Assembly: GCA_963786675.1 (NCBI GenBank)
Contig: CAWAZY010000003.1
Location: forward strand, 744,001 to 808,000
DNA from: JAGVSR01 sp963786675
Lineage (GTDB): Bacteria > Pseudomonadota > Alphaproteobacteria > Rhizobiales > Hyphomicrobiaceae
Direction: 5' to 3'
Length of the DNA: 64,000 nt
Positions 27,113 to 36,696 of the stretch are shown piece by piece (within the stretch, counting starts at the first letter, position 1; the number at the start of each line of letters is the position of its first letter). Under the pieces are notes generated by a model. It worked only from the letters and a program-made list of their open reading frames with translations, did not search any database and had not been told where the DNA came from. The position numbers and the translations under genes are program-made.

Positions 27113-30100
27113 CGCCACGCGGCCTTGCCCCTGCCCAAGCTTTGCCCGTTGCGCGTTGAACGGACCCCCCGGAGCCGACTATCCGACCGAATTGGACCGC
27201 CCGCAACAACCGAAGCCCTGAGGCGGTAAATGGCGCGGCAGGATAGCGTTAGAACGTCCGGCGCAGATCGAGTGTCAGGGGGTATTCCGGGTTGATTCCG
27301 TGGCCGCTCCGGCGTCATCGGCCCCGGTGTATGGCCCTGGGCCTCGAAGCGCGCCAGACGCCGTCCTTCGGCTTCGTAGGCGTTGACGGGGAAGATGTCG
27401 TAGTTGCGCCCGCCTGGGTGGGCCACATGGTAGCGGCATCCCGCGATGGCCCGCCCTGTCCAGGTGTCGACGACATCGAACGTCAACGGCACGTGCGGGG
27501 CGATCGTCGGATGCAGCGCGGACGGCGGCTGCCACGCCCGATAGCGCACCCCCGCCACCGACTGGCCCTGCGTTCCGGTCGGTGCCAGGGGAACCGCGCG
27601 CCCATTACAGGTGACGAGATACCGGTCGCCCGTTTGCCCCGACACCTTGACCTGCACACGCTCCAGCGAGCTGTCCACGTAGCGCGCCGTGCCGCCGGCC
27701 GTGGCCTCTTCGCCGAGCACATGCCACGGCTCGAGCGCCTGGCGCAGTTCGATCTCCAGTCCCGCGCTGGCCACAACGCCGAAGCGCGGAAAGCGAAACT
27801 CGAAATGCGGCCGGAACCACTCTGGGTCCAGCGGCAGGCCGTGGGCCTTCAGATCGGCGATCACATCGGCGAAATCCTCCCACAGAAAGTGCGGGAGCAT
27901 GAAGCGATCATGCAGGGCGGTTCCCCAGCGCACCAGCGTGTTGCGGTAGGGCTTCTCCCAGAAGCGGACGATGAGTGCGCGCAGCAGCAGTTGCTGGGCG
28001 AGGCTCATGCGGGCGTGCGGAGGCATCTCGAAGGAGCGGAACTCGATCAGTCCGAGCCGGCCGGCGGGACCGTCGGGCGAATACAGCTTGTCGATGCAGA
28101 TTTCCGCGCGATGGGTGTTGCCGGTGACGTCCACCAGAAAGTGACGGAATAGACGATCAACGAGCCAAGGGGGGATGCCGCCTTCGGACGGATCCGGCAC
28201 CTGCGCCAGGGCAATTTCAAGCTCATAGAGGTTTTCGTGGCGCGCCTCGTCCACGCGCGGCGCCTGACTGGTCGGGCCGATGAAAACACCCGAAAAGAGG
28301 AACGAGAGCGAAGGATGGTTCTGCCAGAACGCAATGATGGAGGCGAGCAGATCGGGCCGGCGCAGAAACGGGCTGTCGGCCGGAGTGAGGCCGCCGAACA
28401 CGATGTGGTTGCCGCCGCCGGTACCCGTATGGCGGCCGTCGAGCATGAACTTTTCCGTCGATAGGCGGGTCAGATGGCCCGCATCGTAGAGCGCGGTCGT
28501 GAGCTCGACGGCCTCGTCCCAGCGGGTCGTTGGCTGCACATTGACCTCGATGACGCCCGGGTCCGGCGTCACCTTGATGACGTTGAGGCGGGGGTCGTCC
28601 GGTGGCGTATAGCCTTCGATCTGGATCGGAACGCCGGTGTCGCGCGCGGCATCCTCGATCGCGGCGATGAGCGCGGCATACCCTTCCGCATCCGCGACCG
28701 GCGGCATGAAGATGCCGATGCGGCCATCGCGCGGTTCCACGGTCAACGCCATGCGCACGGGCGCTGGCGGGCCCGTCCTCTTCTGGGGCGTCGTGTTGAA
28801 TGGTGGGGCTGTTGCCGCTTGCGAACGGGTGGAGGCTGTGTCCGCCGCGCGGTGGGATTGGATCAGCACCGCGGCCGCCGGCAATTCGGGTGCGGGCGCG
28901 AAGGGATCGCGCGGCGTCATGTAGGGCACGTCGTGCGCATCGAGGGCTGGCAGCGAGCCGAGCGGCAGGCGGAAACCAGCGGGGGAATCTCCCGGCACCA
29001 GGAACAGCTTCTCGCGGCGCAGGGGCCAGCGCTCCGTCATCCAGTGCCGGCCGCCGTCCCGCGCCTGCCAGATCTGCAGCGGCAGCACGTAGCTCACCGG
29101 CGCATCGAGCCCACGGTCGAACACGCGCACGATGCGTGCCCGCTCCTCCGGATCGGCCAGCGTGTTCGTTTCCGGTGTTTTGTTGAGAGGAAGTTTCTGC
29201 TCGACCATCAGGAAGTGCGCCGCGTCCTCGTAGGCGGGCAGCGCACTGTCTTCGGGAAGTCCCATGCCGCGGCACAAGCGCTCGGTGAAGCGCTGGGCAT
29301 CGGCAATCGTGACGGCGGACTTTCCGGGCGCGGCGGTGAGCCGTTCGGGATCTTCCCACAACGGCACACGATCGCTGCGCCAATAGAGCGATAACGCCCA
29401 GCGCGGCAGCTGCTCACCCGGATACCACTTGCCCTGGCCGTAGTGAAGGAGGCCGCCGGGTGCGAAGCGCTGCGCCAGCCGGCCGATTAATTCTTCCGCG
29501 TAACGCCGCTTGGTCGGGCCGACGGCGGCGGTGTTCCATTCCGCGCTTTCCATGTCGTCGGCGGCGACGAATGTGGGTTCGCCGCCCATGCTGAGGCGCA
29601 CATCGTTGGCGATCAGCCGGTCATCGACCGCATGTCCGGTTGCCAGAATATTTTCCCAGGTGGCATCGTCGTAGGGTTTGGTCACGCGCGGCGTTTCGCG
29701 AATGCGCGTCACGGCCATCTTGAAATCGAAACTGACGTTCGCCTGCCCGTGTTGCCCCGTAATCGGTGCCGCGCTGACGGGATGGGGTGTCGCTGCCAAC
29801 GGAATATGGCCTTCGCCCGTCAGCAACCCCGACGTCGGATCGAGGCCGATCCAGCCGGCGCCTGGAATGTAGACTTCCGTCCACGCGTGCAGGTCCGTGA
29901 AATCGACGTCCGTGCCGACGGGCCCATCGAGCGCCTTCACGTCGGGGGTAAGCTGAACGAGGTAGCCCGACACGAACCGCGCCGCGAGCCCCATGTGCCG
30001 CAAGAGCTGTACGAGCAGCCAGGCGCTGTCGCGGCACGATCCCGATGCCTGTTCTAATGTCTCTTCGGGCGTCTGCACACCCGGTTCCATACGGATCGTG

Positions 30101-30576
30101 TAGCGGATGTCGGACTGAAGCTTGCGGTTGAGATCGCACAGCATGTCGATCGTCGTGCGCGGCGTCCGGTCGATGCCGGCGAGGTAGCGCTCGAAATGAT
30201 CGCCGGGCTGGGCGAGCGGCTCTAGATAGGGACCCAGTTCCTTGTGCAGCCAGGATTCGTAGGCGAATGGCCATTCCTGCGCGCGCTCCTCGACAAAGAA
30301 GTCGAAGGGATTGATCACCGCCATGTCGGCGACGAGATCCACCGTGACGGAAAAATGATCCGTGTCCTCCGGGAGGACGAGCCGCGCGAGGTAATTGCCG
30401 AACGGATCCTGCTGCCAGTTGATGAAGTGTCCGGCCGGCTCAATGGTAAGTGAATAGGAGAGAATGGGCGTCCGGCAGTGGGGAGCAGGACGAAGCCTGA
30501 CCACCTGTGGCCCCATGGCGATATGGCGGTCGTAACGGTATGTCGTGGAGTGGGTCAGCGCGACGTGCAAGGCCAT
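27109..30576 (-). CDS. Transglutaminase-DUF2126 fusion protein
   Basis: An 1155-aa cytoplasmic protein, first gene of the operon. Residues 1-290 are a transglutaminase-like domain (MALHVALTHSTTYRYDRH; ASGSCRDSAWLLVQLL with Cys; LHAWTEVYIPGAGW with His; LDPTSGL with Asp). The rest is DUF2126 (NDVRLSMGGEPTFVA, LRREKLFLVPGDSPAGFRLP, TGTGGGNHIVFGG), a domain related to the glutamine-synthetase/ATP-grasp type of amidoligases. It overlaps the next start by 4 bp. Comparative work on COG1305/COG2307/COG2308/COG4196 neighbourhoods predicted peptide synthesis and removal, but no pathway has been proven. The frame is intact. Confidence 0.9.
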   Translation of the reverse strand: MALHVALTHSTTYRYDRHIAMGPQVVRLRPAPHCRTPILSYSLTIEPAGHFINWQQDPFGNYLARLVLPEDTDHFSVTVDLVADMAVINPFDFFVEERAQEWPFAYESWLHKELGPYLEPLAQPGDHFERYLAGIDRTPRTTIDMLCDLNRKLQSDIRYTIRMEPGVQTPEETLEQASGSCRDSAWLLVQLLRHMGLAARFVSGYLVQLTPDVKALDGPVGTDVDFTDLHAWTEVYIPGAGWIGLDPTSGLLTGEGHIPLAATPHPVSAAPITGQHGQANVSFDFKMAVTRIRETPRVTKPYDDATWENILATGHAVDDRLIANDVRLSMGGEPTFVAADDMESAEWNTAAVGPTKRRYAEELIGRLAQRFAPGGLLHYGQGKWYPGEQLPRWALSLYWRSDRVPLWEDPERLTAAPGKSAVTIADAQRFTERLCRGMGLPEDSALPAYEDAAHFLMVEQKLPLNKTPETNTLADPEERARIVRVFDRGLDAPVSYVLPLQIWQARDGGRHWMTERWPLRREKLFLVPGDSPAGFRLPLGSLPALDAHDVPYMTPRDPFAPAPELPAAAVLIQSHRAADTASTRSQAATAPPFNTTPQKRTGPPAPVRMALTVEPRDGRIGIFMPPVADAEGYAALIAAIEDAARDTGVPIQIEGYTPPDDPRLNVIKVTPDPGVIEVNVQPTTRWDEAVELTTALYDAGHLTRLSTEKFMLDGRHTGTGGGNHIVFGGLTPADSPFLRRPDLLASIIAFWQNHPSLSFLFSGVFIGPTSQAPRVDEARHENLYELEIALAQVPDPSEGGIPPWLVDRLFRHFLVDVTGNTHRAEICIDKLYSPDGPAGRLGLIEFRSFEMPPHARMSLAQQLLLRALIVRFWEKPYRNTLVRWGTALHDRFMLPHFLWEDFADVIADLKAHGLPLDPEWFRPHFEFRFPRFGVVASAGLEIELRQALEPWHVLGEEATAGGTARYVDSSLERVQVKVSGQTGDRYLVTCNGRAVPLAPTGTQGQSVAGVRYRAWQPPSALHPTIAPHVPLTFDVVDTWTGRAIAGCRYHVAHPGGRNYDIFPVNAYEAEGRRLARFEAQGHTPGPMTPERPRNQPGIPPDTRSAPDVLTLSCRAIYRLRASVVAGGPIRSDSRLRGVRSTRNGQSLGRGKAAWR

Positions 30577-30860
30577 ATCGGGCTTTAAACCTTGTTTCTG
30601 TCCGGCGCGAAATTGCCGCCAAGACGGCTTTCATGGAAACAATTGCGGTTCCAACCGGGTTATCGGGTCACGTCAGCGCTTACAAGAGCGTTGCCAAACT
30701 AAGCGCCAAAGTTCTCCATGAACGCACAACGCGCGGGCGGCTTGATGAGTTTCCGACCGTTGAGATGATTGAAGGTTAGGCAAACCGGCATTGCGTTGCC
30801 GTATGGCCTGCGGTCTGTACGGTGGCGGACTCACGTTTGGCCGCGGGATGGGAATATGGG

Positions 30861-31904
30861 ATGAAGAGTTTCAGCTGTTCGTATTGCGACAATACTGTCT
30901 ATTTCAAGAATGTGAGATGCCTGCAGTGCGGCCATGATCTGGGCTTTCTCGCCGATGAACTCCGCATGGTGGCGCTGTTGCCGCGTGCGCAGGGCGGCTA
31001 TGCGCGCCTCACGGGCGATGGTGCGCACGGTGCCCACCACTATTGCGCCAATGCCGCGCACGGGGCGTGCAACTGGCTGACGGATGATCCGGAAGGACAG
31101 GCGCTGTGCGTGGCCTGCGGCCTGAACCGGACCATTCCCAATCTTGCAGAGCCCGGCAGCCTGGAAGCGTGGCAGGATCTGGAGCTGGCCAAGAAGCGGC
31201 TGATCTACAGCCTGCTCCGCTTCAAGCTCCCGCTTGCCAGTCCCGACCCTGGCAAAGGTCATCTGACGTTCGATTTCGTGCGCCATGCGCCCACGAGCCA
31301 TATGGACGGCGTCATCACCATTGATATTCGGGAAGCCGATGCGGTGGAGCGCGAACGCCAGCGCACCTTCTTCGCCGAACCCTACCGTTCCGTGCTCGGG
31401 CACTTACGCCATGAGAGCGGCCACTTCTACTGGATGGTTCTTGTCGACGCGCGCGAGGTCCTCGCTGAATTTCGAGACCTGTTCGGCGATGAGCGGATCG
31501 ACTACGCGTCCGCCTTGGCCCGGCATCATGCGGGCGGTCCGCCCATCGACTGGCAGACCGGCTTCGTGTCGGCGTATGCCAGCGCGCATCCCTGGGAAGA
31601 CTGGGCGGAGACTTGGGCGCACTACCTCCACATGGTGGATGCCTTGGACACGGCGGAGGCGCAAGGGCTGGAACCGCGCGCGCGCGGATTGATCTTCGGA
31701 TCGGCGTGGCCATTCACGGCCAACGATGTCTACCGGGAACAGAGCTTCGATGACTTGATGGCGCGCTGGGTGCCACTGACGACTGCCCTCAACAGCCTCA
31801 GCCGCAGCATGGGACACGCCGACTTCTATCCCTTCGTTATTTCAGAAGGCGCGCGGCGCAAGCTGTCGTTCGTCCATCGCCTGGTGCGCGCCGCACAGAC
31901 GTGA
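30861..31904 (+). CDS. Zinc-ribbon metallopeptidase (DUF2248-type, HExxH)
   Basis: About 347 aa from MKSFSCSYCDNTVYF; an earlier in-frame start at 30822 lacks support. An N-terminal zinc ribbon is visible (C6, C9, C20, C23), and more cysteine pairs follow in CNWL and CVACG. The peptidase core carries HESGH (residues 184-188) in LGHLRHESGHFYWMVL. Downstream acidic residues in WEDWAETWAHYLHMVD could supply the third zinc ligand. It is divergent from the ATP-grasp/transglutaminase operon. Inference: it may process peptides or proteins modified by that operon. The family has no established substrate. Confidence 0.82.
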   Translation: MKSFSCSYCDNTVYFKNVRCLQCGHDLGFLADELRMVALLPRAQGGYARLTGDGAHGAHHYCANAAHGACNWLTDDPEGQALCVACGLNRTIPNLAEPGSLEAWQDLELAKKRLIYSLLRFKLPLASPDPGKGHLTFDFVRHAPTSHMDGVITIDIREADAVERERQRTFFAEPYRSVLGHLRHESGHFYWMVLVDAREVLAEFRDLFGDERIDYASALARHHAGGPPIDWQTGFVSAYASAHPWEDWAETWAHYLHMVDALDTAEAQGLEPRARGLIFGSAWPFTANDVYREQSFDDLMARWVPLTTALNSLSRSMGHADFYPFVISEGARRKLSFVHRLVRAAQT

Positions 31905-31916
31905 TCCGGCACGAGG

Positions 31917-32213
31917 TCAGGACTTCGCAGCGACCAAGACCCGATGGATGTCCGGATTGCGCAGGCCCAAGCCAATCGTGAACGGTTGCGCGGGCTTGTG
32001 AACGCGGCGAATTCCGGCCGCGCGCGGCGATGTCCGCGTGCGCGCCACGTCCCGGGCGACCTGACCGATTTCGTACTCGCAGCCCGCCAGCATGTCCGCG
32101 ATTGGCCGCTCTTCGGAGACGGCTGTCGTTTCAGGCGCGTCAGCGGGCGGCGCGGCCGGCTTGCGCAAGATCAGGCGGGCCAGTCGCGGCAGCGACCGCG
32201 GGGTATCGGACAT
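31917..32213 (-). CDS. Hypothetical protein downstream of the decarboxylase
   Basis: The product is 98 aa from MSDTPRSLPRLARLILRK; AGGAG lies eight bases upstream. A basic N-terminus is followed by a Pro/Ala-rich linker and a segment ADMLAGCEYEIGQVARDVA that looks helical. The C-terminus is basic. No membrane helix or known motif was found. It lies about 100 bases after the decarboxylase in the same direction and its end nearly abuts the convergent zinc peptidase. Confidence 0.6.
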   Translation of the reverse strand: MSDTPRSLPRLARLILRKPAAPPADAPETTAVSEERPIADMLAGCEYEIGQVARDVARTRTSPRAAGIRRVHKPAQPFTIGLGLRNPDIHRVLVAAKS

Positions 32214-32315
32214 GGCGCTTCTCCTCTGGGTGAGAAGATCTGCCCCGATTCGCACTCGAACCGGGGCGCCAGGACCGCGATGGTTGTGGACGGCGTGTGG
32301 AAAGACTTTGCCGGC

Positions 32316-33506
32316 TCAGCGCTGGCCGGCAGCCTTGGGCAGGGTATCTCCGGCATAGGCCGACAGCAGTGGCGCATCGTCGAGAATGACCTCGTCGTAT
32401 TTGCCGTAGCCGTTGAAATCGCCGGCAATGGCCCGCCCGTAGGCGCCCACGCTGCCGATCTCGATGTAGTCACCTTCCTTGATGCCGGCGGGAAGGATGT
32501 AGGGCCCCTTCATGTAATCGATGCTGTCGCAGGTCGGCCCCCACAGCGCGTAGGCCTCGGTGCCTTCGCCCTTGCGCGGCGACCGCGAGACGAGCTGTGC
32601 GGGAAAGACCCAGTTGAGATGCGCCGCATCGAACAGCACGCCATAGCCGCCGTCGTTGATGAAGATGTCGTTGCCGCGCCGTGCTTCCACGCGCACGATG
32701 ACGCTTTCGGCTTCGGCCACCAGCGCGCGGCCCGGCTCGCACATCAGGCGCACATCTTCGCGCACCGGCAGCTTGTCGACGCCTTCGCGGATCGCCGTCA
32801 TGAAGCTGGCCAGCGGTGCCGGCTGCATATTCGGATAGACGGAAGGAAAGCCACCGCCAACGTCGATACGATCCACGACGACTCCGGCTTGACCGATCAG
32901 CTTGCCGACTTCCGCCAGTGCGTGCGTATAGGCATCGGGCGTCATGGTCTGCGAGCCGACATGGAACGTCAGTCCCAATTCATCGGCGGCTTGGCGCGCC
33001 TTGACCAGAAGCCGGGCCGCAGCCTCGCCCGAAATGCCGAATTTGCGCTCGAGCGGGATGGCGGAATTCATCGGCGGCACGACGATGCGCACGAACAGCA
33101 CCAGATCCGTCGCCGGTCCGCTGGGGCCCCGCGTCTCCTCGACGATCTTGGCCAGTTCATCTTCGCTGTCGAGCGAGAAGGAGCGCACGCCATGGGTGTG
33201 GTAGGCCTTGGCGATCGAGCGGCGCGACTTCACCGGATGCATGAAATGCAGGTGCGCGTTCGGAATGGTCGCCGCGTCTTCAAGCTCGGGCGTCGAGGCC
33301 ACGTCGAAATGGCGGATGCCGGCGCCATACAGGGCACCAATCATAAAGACGGAGGAATTCGCCTTGTAGGCGTAGGCGACATCGCCGGGGAAATTTTCCA
33401 GAAACCAGCGGGCGGCGCGTGCGGCCGCGTGGGGCCGCGAGGCCAGCACCGGACGTTCCGGCTGCTTGGCGGCGACGAGAGCGGCGGCAGATGGGAAACG
33501 CTCCAT
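32316..33506 (-). CDS. Ornithine/lysine decarboxylase, alanine-racemase fold
   Basis: About 396 aa. The PLP lysine is in AYAYKANSS near the N-terminus. Other hallmarks are IDVGGGFPSVYP, the phosphate-binding CEPGRAL and the catalytic cysteine in WGPTCDSIDYMKG. This is the eukaryote-like fold III ornithine decarboxylase found in alphaproteobacteria. It makes putrescine (or cadaverine if lysine is accepted) with PLP. The start at 33506 (MERFPSAAALVA) follows GGAGG at a slightly long distance. It is monocistronic or pairs with the small hypothetical gene. Confidence 0.9.
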   Translation of the reverse strand: MERFPSAAALVAAKQPERPVLASRPHAAARAARWFLENFPGDVAYAYKANSSVFMIGALYGAGIRHFDVASTPELEDAATIPNAHLHFMHPVKSRRSIAKAYHTHGVRSFSLDSEDELAKIVEETRGPSGPATDLVLFVRIVVPPMNSAIPLERKFGISGEAAARLLVKARQAADELGLTFHVGSQTMTPDAYTHALAEVGKLIGQAGVVVDRIDVGGGFPSVYPNMQPAPLASFMTAIREGVDKLPVREDVRLMCEPGRALVAEAESVIVRVEARRGNDIFINDGGYGVLFDAAHLNWVFPAQLVSRSPRKGEGTEAYALWGPTCDSIDYMKGPYILPAGIKEGDYIEIGSVGAYGRAIAGDFNGYGKYDEVILDDAPLLSAYAGDTLPKAAGQR

Positions 33507-33759
33507 CACGGGCGGAACCTCCAGCGAGACAGGGACCAGAAGCGCCGTGCGAGGGGACCCGCCGTGCGTGTGGCGGGGACATAAGACCTGATCTCCCCGC
33601 TGTAAAGGGCTTTGCGCGTCATTGGATTGTCGTGCACGCACTTTCTTCCAGCCAAGCTAGGCCTCCAAGTCCGGCATCACAGCTCTTCTCTGCGGGCAGG
33701 AAATCAGCCAATGTCGGCAGGTTTGGCCCCCTGGGCCGCGATCCATCCGAGCGAGACCG

Positions 33760-34845
33760 ATGTCCGGCCTGAGATATGCGATGACCGAACATGCCGCGTG
33801 GGTGCTGATCGCCGGCGGGTTCCTGATCGGCATGGCCTTCGGCGCCATCGCGCGGTGGACGAATTTCTGCACCATGGGCGCCATTTCCGATTGGCGTGTG
33901 ATGGGCGATACGCGACGGTTGCGGGCCTGGGTGCTGGCCGCGGGCGTCGCCACGCTGGGCGCGACGGCGCTGGAATGGGCGGGCGTGACGGATCTTTCGC
34001 TCTCCATTTATCAGGGGCGGACGCTCGATTGGGCCAACGCAATTCTGGGTGGAACCCTGTTCGGGATTGGCATGGCGCTGGCGGGGGGCTGCCCGAGCCG
34101 CAATCTCGTCCGGGCGGGCAGTGGAGATTTGCGCGCACTGCTGACACTCGTGGTCATTGCTCTGTTCGCGGAGATGACCCTGGGCGGCATTTTCGGTCCG
34201 ATGCGCGTGGCGCTGTCGGAGGCCACCATGACCGGGCTTGGCGTTCCCCGGCAAAGCCTGGGCGATCTGGCCGCCCAACCGTTGGGACTTTCGGCTCCGG
34301 TGGCGCGGTTCTGGGCCGGTATGGCAGCTGGCCTTGCCCTGGTAATCTTGGCCATGGCCGGGCCGGCGTTCCGTGGCTCCGTCCGTCACATCGCCTCGGG
34401 GCTTGGCATCGGCTTGGCCGTAGTGGCGGCATGGGCTCTCACGGGATTGACCTACGACGAGATGGGTCTGACGCCCGAGCGGCCGCAGGCGGTGTCGTTC
34501 GTCAAGCCAACCGCGGATGCATTGGAATGGCTGGCGCGCGCGACGGCCAAAGGCCTGCCGGGCTTTGCCATCATGGTCGTGGCGGGTGTGATCACGGGCA
34601 GTTTTCTGGCCACCGCCGTCAGCCGATCGTTCCGCCTGGTGACCTTTGCCGGCACGGGTGACACGCTGCGCCATTTAGGCGGTGCGGCGCTCATGGGCAC
34701 AGGCGGCATCATGGGGCTCGGCTGTTCGATCGGCCAGGGGCTGAGCGGCGTCTCAACCCTTAGCGTCGGCTCGCTGCTGGCCACGGGCGCCATCATCGGC
34801 GGTACGATCCTGGGCCTGAAAGCGCTGGACCGTTGGCTCGACTAG
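33760..34845 (+). CDS. YeeE/YedE (TsuA-like) sulfur-compound transporter
   Basis: A 361-aa inner-membrane protein with about nine to ten helices. Three conserved cysteine sites are in RWTNFCTMGAISD, ALAGGCPSRN and MGLGCSIGQGLSG. In TsuA such cysteines relay thiosulfate across the membrane. It therefore probably imports thiosulfate or a related sulfur anion. ATG 33781 is a possible shorter start. It is not next to sox genes, but fits an organism with thiosulfate chemistry (soxYZ at 54.5-55.4 kb, tusA at 20.6 kb). Confidence 0.85.
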   Translation: MSGLRYAMTEHAAWVLIAGGFLIGMAFGAIARWTNFCTMGAISDWRVMGDTRRLRAWVLAAGVATLGATALEWAGVTDLSLSIYQGRTLDWANAILGGTLFGIGMALAGGCPSRNLVRAGSGDLRALLTLVVIALFAEMTLGGIFGPMRVALSEATMTGLGVPRQSLGDLAAQPLGLSAPVARFWAGMAAGLALVILAMAGPAFRGSVRHIASGLGIGLAVVAAWALTGLTYDEMGLTPERPQAVSFVKPTADALEWLARATAKGLPGFAIMVVAGVITGSFLATAVSRSFRLVTFAGTGDTLRHLGGAALMGTGGIMGLGCSIGQGLSGVSTLSVGSLLATGAIIGGTILGLKALDRWLD

Positions 34846-34854
34846 CGGCAGAGC

Positions 34855-34890
34855 GGCGCCCCAATCACTTGAGGCGCCCCAATCACTTGA
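34855..34890. repeat. Perfect 18-bp tandem duplication at a gene end
   Basis: GGCGCCCCAATCACTTGA occurs at 34855-34872 and again at 34873-34890. The second copy contains the stop codon of the leftward cytochrome/DUF4384 gene, so the duplication lies exactly at that gene's end. Confidence 0.9.
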
Positions 34891-36620
34891 CGACGAATGA
34901 CAGAGCGGATCTCGCTTCGTCTTCGGTCCCGACCGGCACCTGCTCTTCCGGCGGTTCGGGTGGTCCGCCCCGGCTCGCACGGAAGCGGCGCATATCTTCC
35001 TGCATCTTCCGGTAGGCGGCTTCGCGTTCGGGAGAGGATCCGAGAAACTGCCGCCAGTTGCCCAGTGACGTGAAACGCTGCCGCTCGAAGTCATGCCCGA
35101 TGCCTTCCGGCCTCTTGGCATGCGCATGGCAGATCCCCACGATGCTTTGCCGTCCCGGCTTGTCGAGCCGCAATTGATAGGGTGCGCCGCTGGCGGGCAC
35201 ACTGACGCGGGTACCTGCGGCAACCTTGTTGTCCGTCGCTGAGTCGTTGGGAAACAGAACGGTTGCAAGTCCGTTCGCTTCGATGGCAACGAGCGTCAGA
35301 TGGCAATCCCGGCTGGGTTCGGCGTTGATGGTCAGGAGATCGCCGGTCCGATAGGAGAGCGCATCGGTCCACACCGCCAGCGACAGGGGATTGGCAAAAC
35401 CATCGTCGGTGGCGGTGGAGACTGCCGCGGGTTCGTCATGTCCCGCCACCAGCGCCGCGCGCAGGCGTTGCCAGTCACGCCGCGGCAAACCCGTCTGTGC
35501 CAGCCGCAGCGCCAGACTGCGTGTCTCGCCCTTGGACGTCTCGATGCGTGCGTTGAGGGCGGCGACCTCCTCGCCCAGACTTCCGCGGCGGCCCGGCGCA
35601 AAGTGACGTGCCGGGTATACTCTGAGGCCAGGGCCGCCAGCGGCGTCAAGCCACCGACAAGGGGGGATGAAGCGGCTGCCGCCACCGCTGATCCGGGCGA
35701 GGCAATCGCTTGGGGCGCGGGGCGCGTCAGAAGTACTGCTGCGAGCGCGTCCGCGTCGGTCACGCCGGCAAGACTGTCGTGCTCCGGTGCAAGCTGGTCC
35801 CAATCGGCGGTGGATAGCCCAAGGGCTTTGGGTTGGATCGCCAGAAGAACACTGAGGTCGCCGATTGTTTCGATGCCAGTTGTTCGGCGAGAGTGGCGCC
35901 CGGTTTGGCGCCGAGGTCCCTCAGGGCATCGATCAGACCGGCGCGATACGCCGCGAGATCGCCATCGCTGCGGCAAAGGTTATGCAGCGATGCCAGCGAG
36001 ACAAAGCGCAGCGGCGCGGTTGCATCGCTCTGGAAGGCTTTTCGCCACGCCGACACATCGCGCGCTATATCGGCCGTCGTCAGGGTCGAGCGCTCAGGGC
36101 ACGCAGCGGTCCGCGCCGGTAGCGTCGCCAGCCAGTCGCGCACCTCCTGGATTTCGCTGGGCTTGGGCCCCGGTACGGGACCAAAGAAGGCCTGCAGCGG
36201 CCGGTGCTGCGCGAGCATGATCTGATAAAGCCGGGACGTATCCGGATTTCCCGGCGTGACGAGATCGTCGCGCGCCGCTATCGCTTCGAGATCGAGAATA
36301 TTGCCGAGTGCGCCTTTGGCCGGTGGGTTTTCAAGCTGGGCGGCGTCATGACAGCGGGCGCAGTGGCGCTGCAGCACGTCGCGCGCGCGCGCCGCCTGCC
36401 CCATCGCGGCCTCGGGCGCAGTGCCGCCGGCGTTGACCGGGTTGTATGAACCAGATCCGAGGATGAGGACGATGAGCGCGGCGCTTATCGCCCCCGCACG
36501 TCCTCGCCTGCCCCGCGACTTGCCCACACGATCCGGCCGTCTGAGCGTGGTCGCCTGGCAGGCGCCACGTGTCTGACGGTATTGCGCCACTCCAACCCTC
36601 ACCATTGCGGCGCGCACCAT
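34883..36620 (-). CDS. Membrane-anchored c-type cytochrome with DUF4384-like domain (two apparent frameshifts)
   Basis: Up to about 579 aa; the start is uncertain (ATG 36620, or GTG 36527 just before the membrane segment). A signal/anchor (AISAALIVLILGSGS) precedes a heme motif CARCH in LQRHCARCHDAAQLENP, resembling planctomycete-type cytochrome c domains (ILDLEAIAARDD, PGNPDTSRLYQIML). A middle region of unknown fold is followed by a C-terminal DUF4384-like domain (YRTGDLLTINAEPSRDCHLTLVAI, ATVLFPNDSA). One missing base at about 35875-35878 and another at about 35585-35592 break the frame; sequence on both sides is coherent. It follows the metacaspase gene by 76 bases in the same direction. 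Confidence 0.75.
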
Positions 36621-36696
36621 AACCGCTGCGGCGTGGCAGGCCTATGGCATCCTCGCCACACGGGCACCTCGGAGGCCAGGGTTTTGTGATGGGCGC

